Shown in pieces: positions 63,330 to 64,000 of a stretch of 64,000 bases of DNA (its first letter is position 1; each line of letters opens with the position of its first letter). Under the pieces are notes generated by a model, which saw only the letters and a list, made by a program, of their open reading frames with translations, searched no databases and was not told the origin of the DNA. The stretch is taken from positions 222,570 through 286,569 of the forward strand of contig VWZL01002847.1 in assembly GCA_013396915.1 (NCBI GenBank), in the 5' to 3' direction. Both the position numbers and the translations under genes were made by a program. This stretch comes from Stercorarius parasiticus (taxonomy: Eukaryota; Chordata; Aves; Charadriiformes; Stercorariidae).

Positions 63330-64000
63330 CCAGAATTTAAACTTGGGCAAGGCCACAGTGTTTATTTCATTAAAAGTTACAGATTCCAACAAGAATCATT
63401 GCCTAATAGGGCAACGAGGAAAGATTTCAAGACCCCAGGACAACTGGTCAAGGGATAGGGAGCACAAGTCGTGTTCTCGTCTATCCCCCCCAGTTGCAGG
63501 GAATGATGAGGGGGTAAATAGGAGGAGCCAGCAGATCAATGCCTGGCTCCGAGCCTGGTGCTGCCAGCAGGACTTCGGGTTCTTTGACCATGGCCTGATT
63601 TACAAAACACCAGGCCTGCTGGTAACAGGCGGGAATACCTTGACTTCCAGGGGGAAAAGGGTTCTAGGACAAGAGTTATCGGGGCTCATTGAGAGAGCTT
63701 TAAACTAGATTTGAAGGGGGGTGGGGGTGGTGCTGGGCTTGCCAGTGAGGTGCCAGGGCATAGTTGCTTGGCACTTGTGGGGGAGTGTGCTATTATTTCT
63801 GAGAGCCAGAAGGCATATTGGCAAGTTTCTCAAGGGTGAAAACTACACACACGACTCCCTCTCTGAAATGCTTATACACCAATGCAGGCAGCATGGGGAA
63901 TAAGCAGGAAGAGCTGGAGATCTGTGTGAGGTCGCAGGGCCACGATCTCATTGCAATTACTGAGACGTGGTGGGACAGCTCACATGACTGGAATGCTGTC
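63330..64000 (+). mobile_element. CR1 LINE 5' region, antisense in ATP11A intron, cut by window end
   Basis: This segment comes from the upstream part of CR1. From 63911 the plus-strand frame is open to the window edge and reads ELEICVRSQGHDLIAITETW, then WDSSHDWNAV. That is the start of the AP-type endonuclease domain, with its ITETWWD motif. Before it lies the region preceding the second ORF, including an ELSGLIERALN-like segment near 63670-63708 and several stops. The left limit is approximate. Most CR1 copies lack this part, so this insertion was unusually long. How much of the 3' part survives lies beyond the window. Confidence 0.85.

Noticed and set aside
63343..63903. Plus-strand open frames at the right edge as host genes
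   Set aside because: They read as the 5' part of a CR1 LINE, with the ITETWWD endonuclease start directly after them.
1..64000. tRNA, rRNA, CRISPR arrays, operons or phage-like systems
   Set aside because: No such structures were seen. The spliced genes, CR1 repeats and CpG island show a vertebrate chromosome.

Overview
The window is a piece of a vertebrate chromosome, most likely from a bird. All seven recognisable interspersed repeats are CR1 LINE fragments, several ending in the bird-type ATTCTATGATTCT tail. Repeat density is low, exons are small and separated by short AT-rich introns, and there is one CpG island. The species cannot be fixed from the sequence. A crocodilian or turtle, which also carry CR1, is a less likely alternative.

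Both genes read on the minus strand, so they are described from right to left. Positions 62506 down to 45007 hold 13 consecutive internal exons of ATP11A, a P4-ATPase lipid flippase. They run from the nucleotide-binding domain through the phosphorylation-domain motifs (TGDK, GDGAND) and membrane segments 5 to 10. Every junction has GT/AG and a consistent phase, and together they give 565 codons with no stop. The 5' half of the gene, with the catalytic DKTGT aspartate, lies beyond the right edge. The last shared exon ends in phase 0 and can join either of two alternative terminal exons: a short one (42951-43028, 25 residues) or a longer one (37543-37800, 85 residues). The repeat-free AT-rich sequence below 37543 is probably 3' UTR and flank.

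From about 33.6 to 21.5 kb I see no gene, only two CR1 pieces. A CpG island at about 20.3-21.5 kb, broken by a 10-N assembly gap, carries a strong minus-strand splice donor at 20744. It is taken as the upstream promoter and non-coding exon 1 of MCF2L (the Dbs/Ost Rho-GEF). The first coding exon of MCF2L (10875-11052, 59 codons) lies 9.7 kb further on and resembles the N-terminus of one mammalian MCF2L isoform. The rest of the window down to position 1 is the following MCF2L intron. ATP11A followed by MCF2L in the same orientation is the order at human 13q34, which supports both identifications. The two genes work in different processes (lipid asymmetry and Rho-GTPase activation) and are linked only by conserved position.

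I found no new defence, mobile or RNA system. The most useful observations are the conserved alternative C-termini of ATP11A, the MCF2L promoter architecture next to an assembly gap, and a CR1 copy that keeps its normally lost 5' part at the right edge. Family comparisons are from memory, with no database search.
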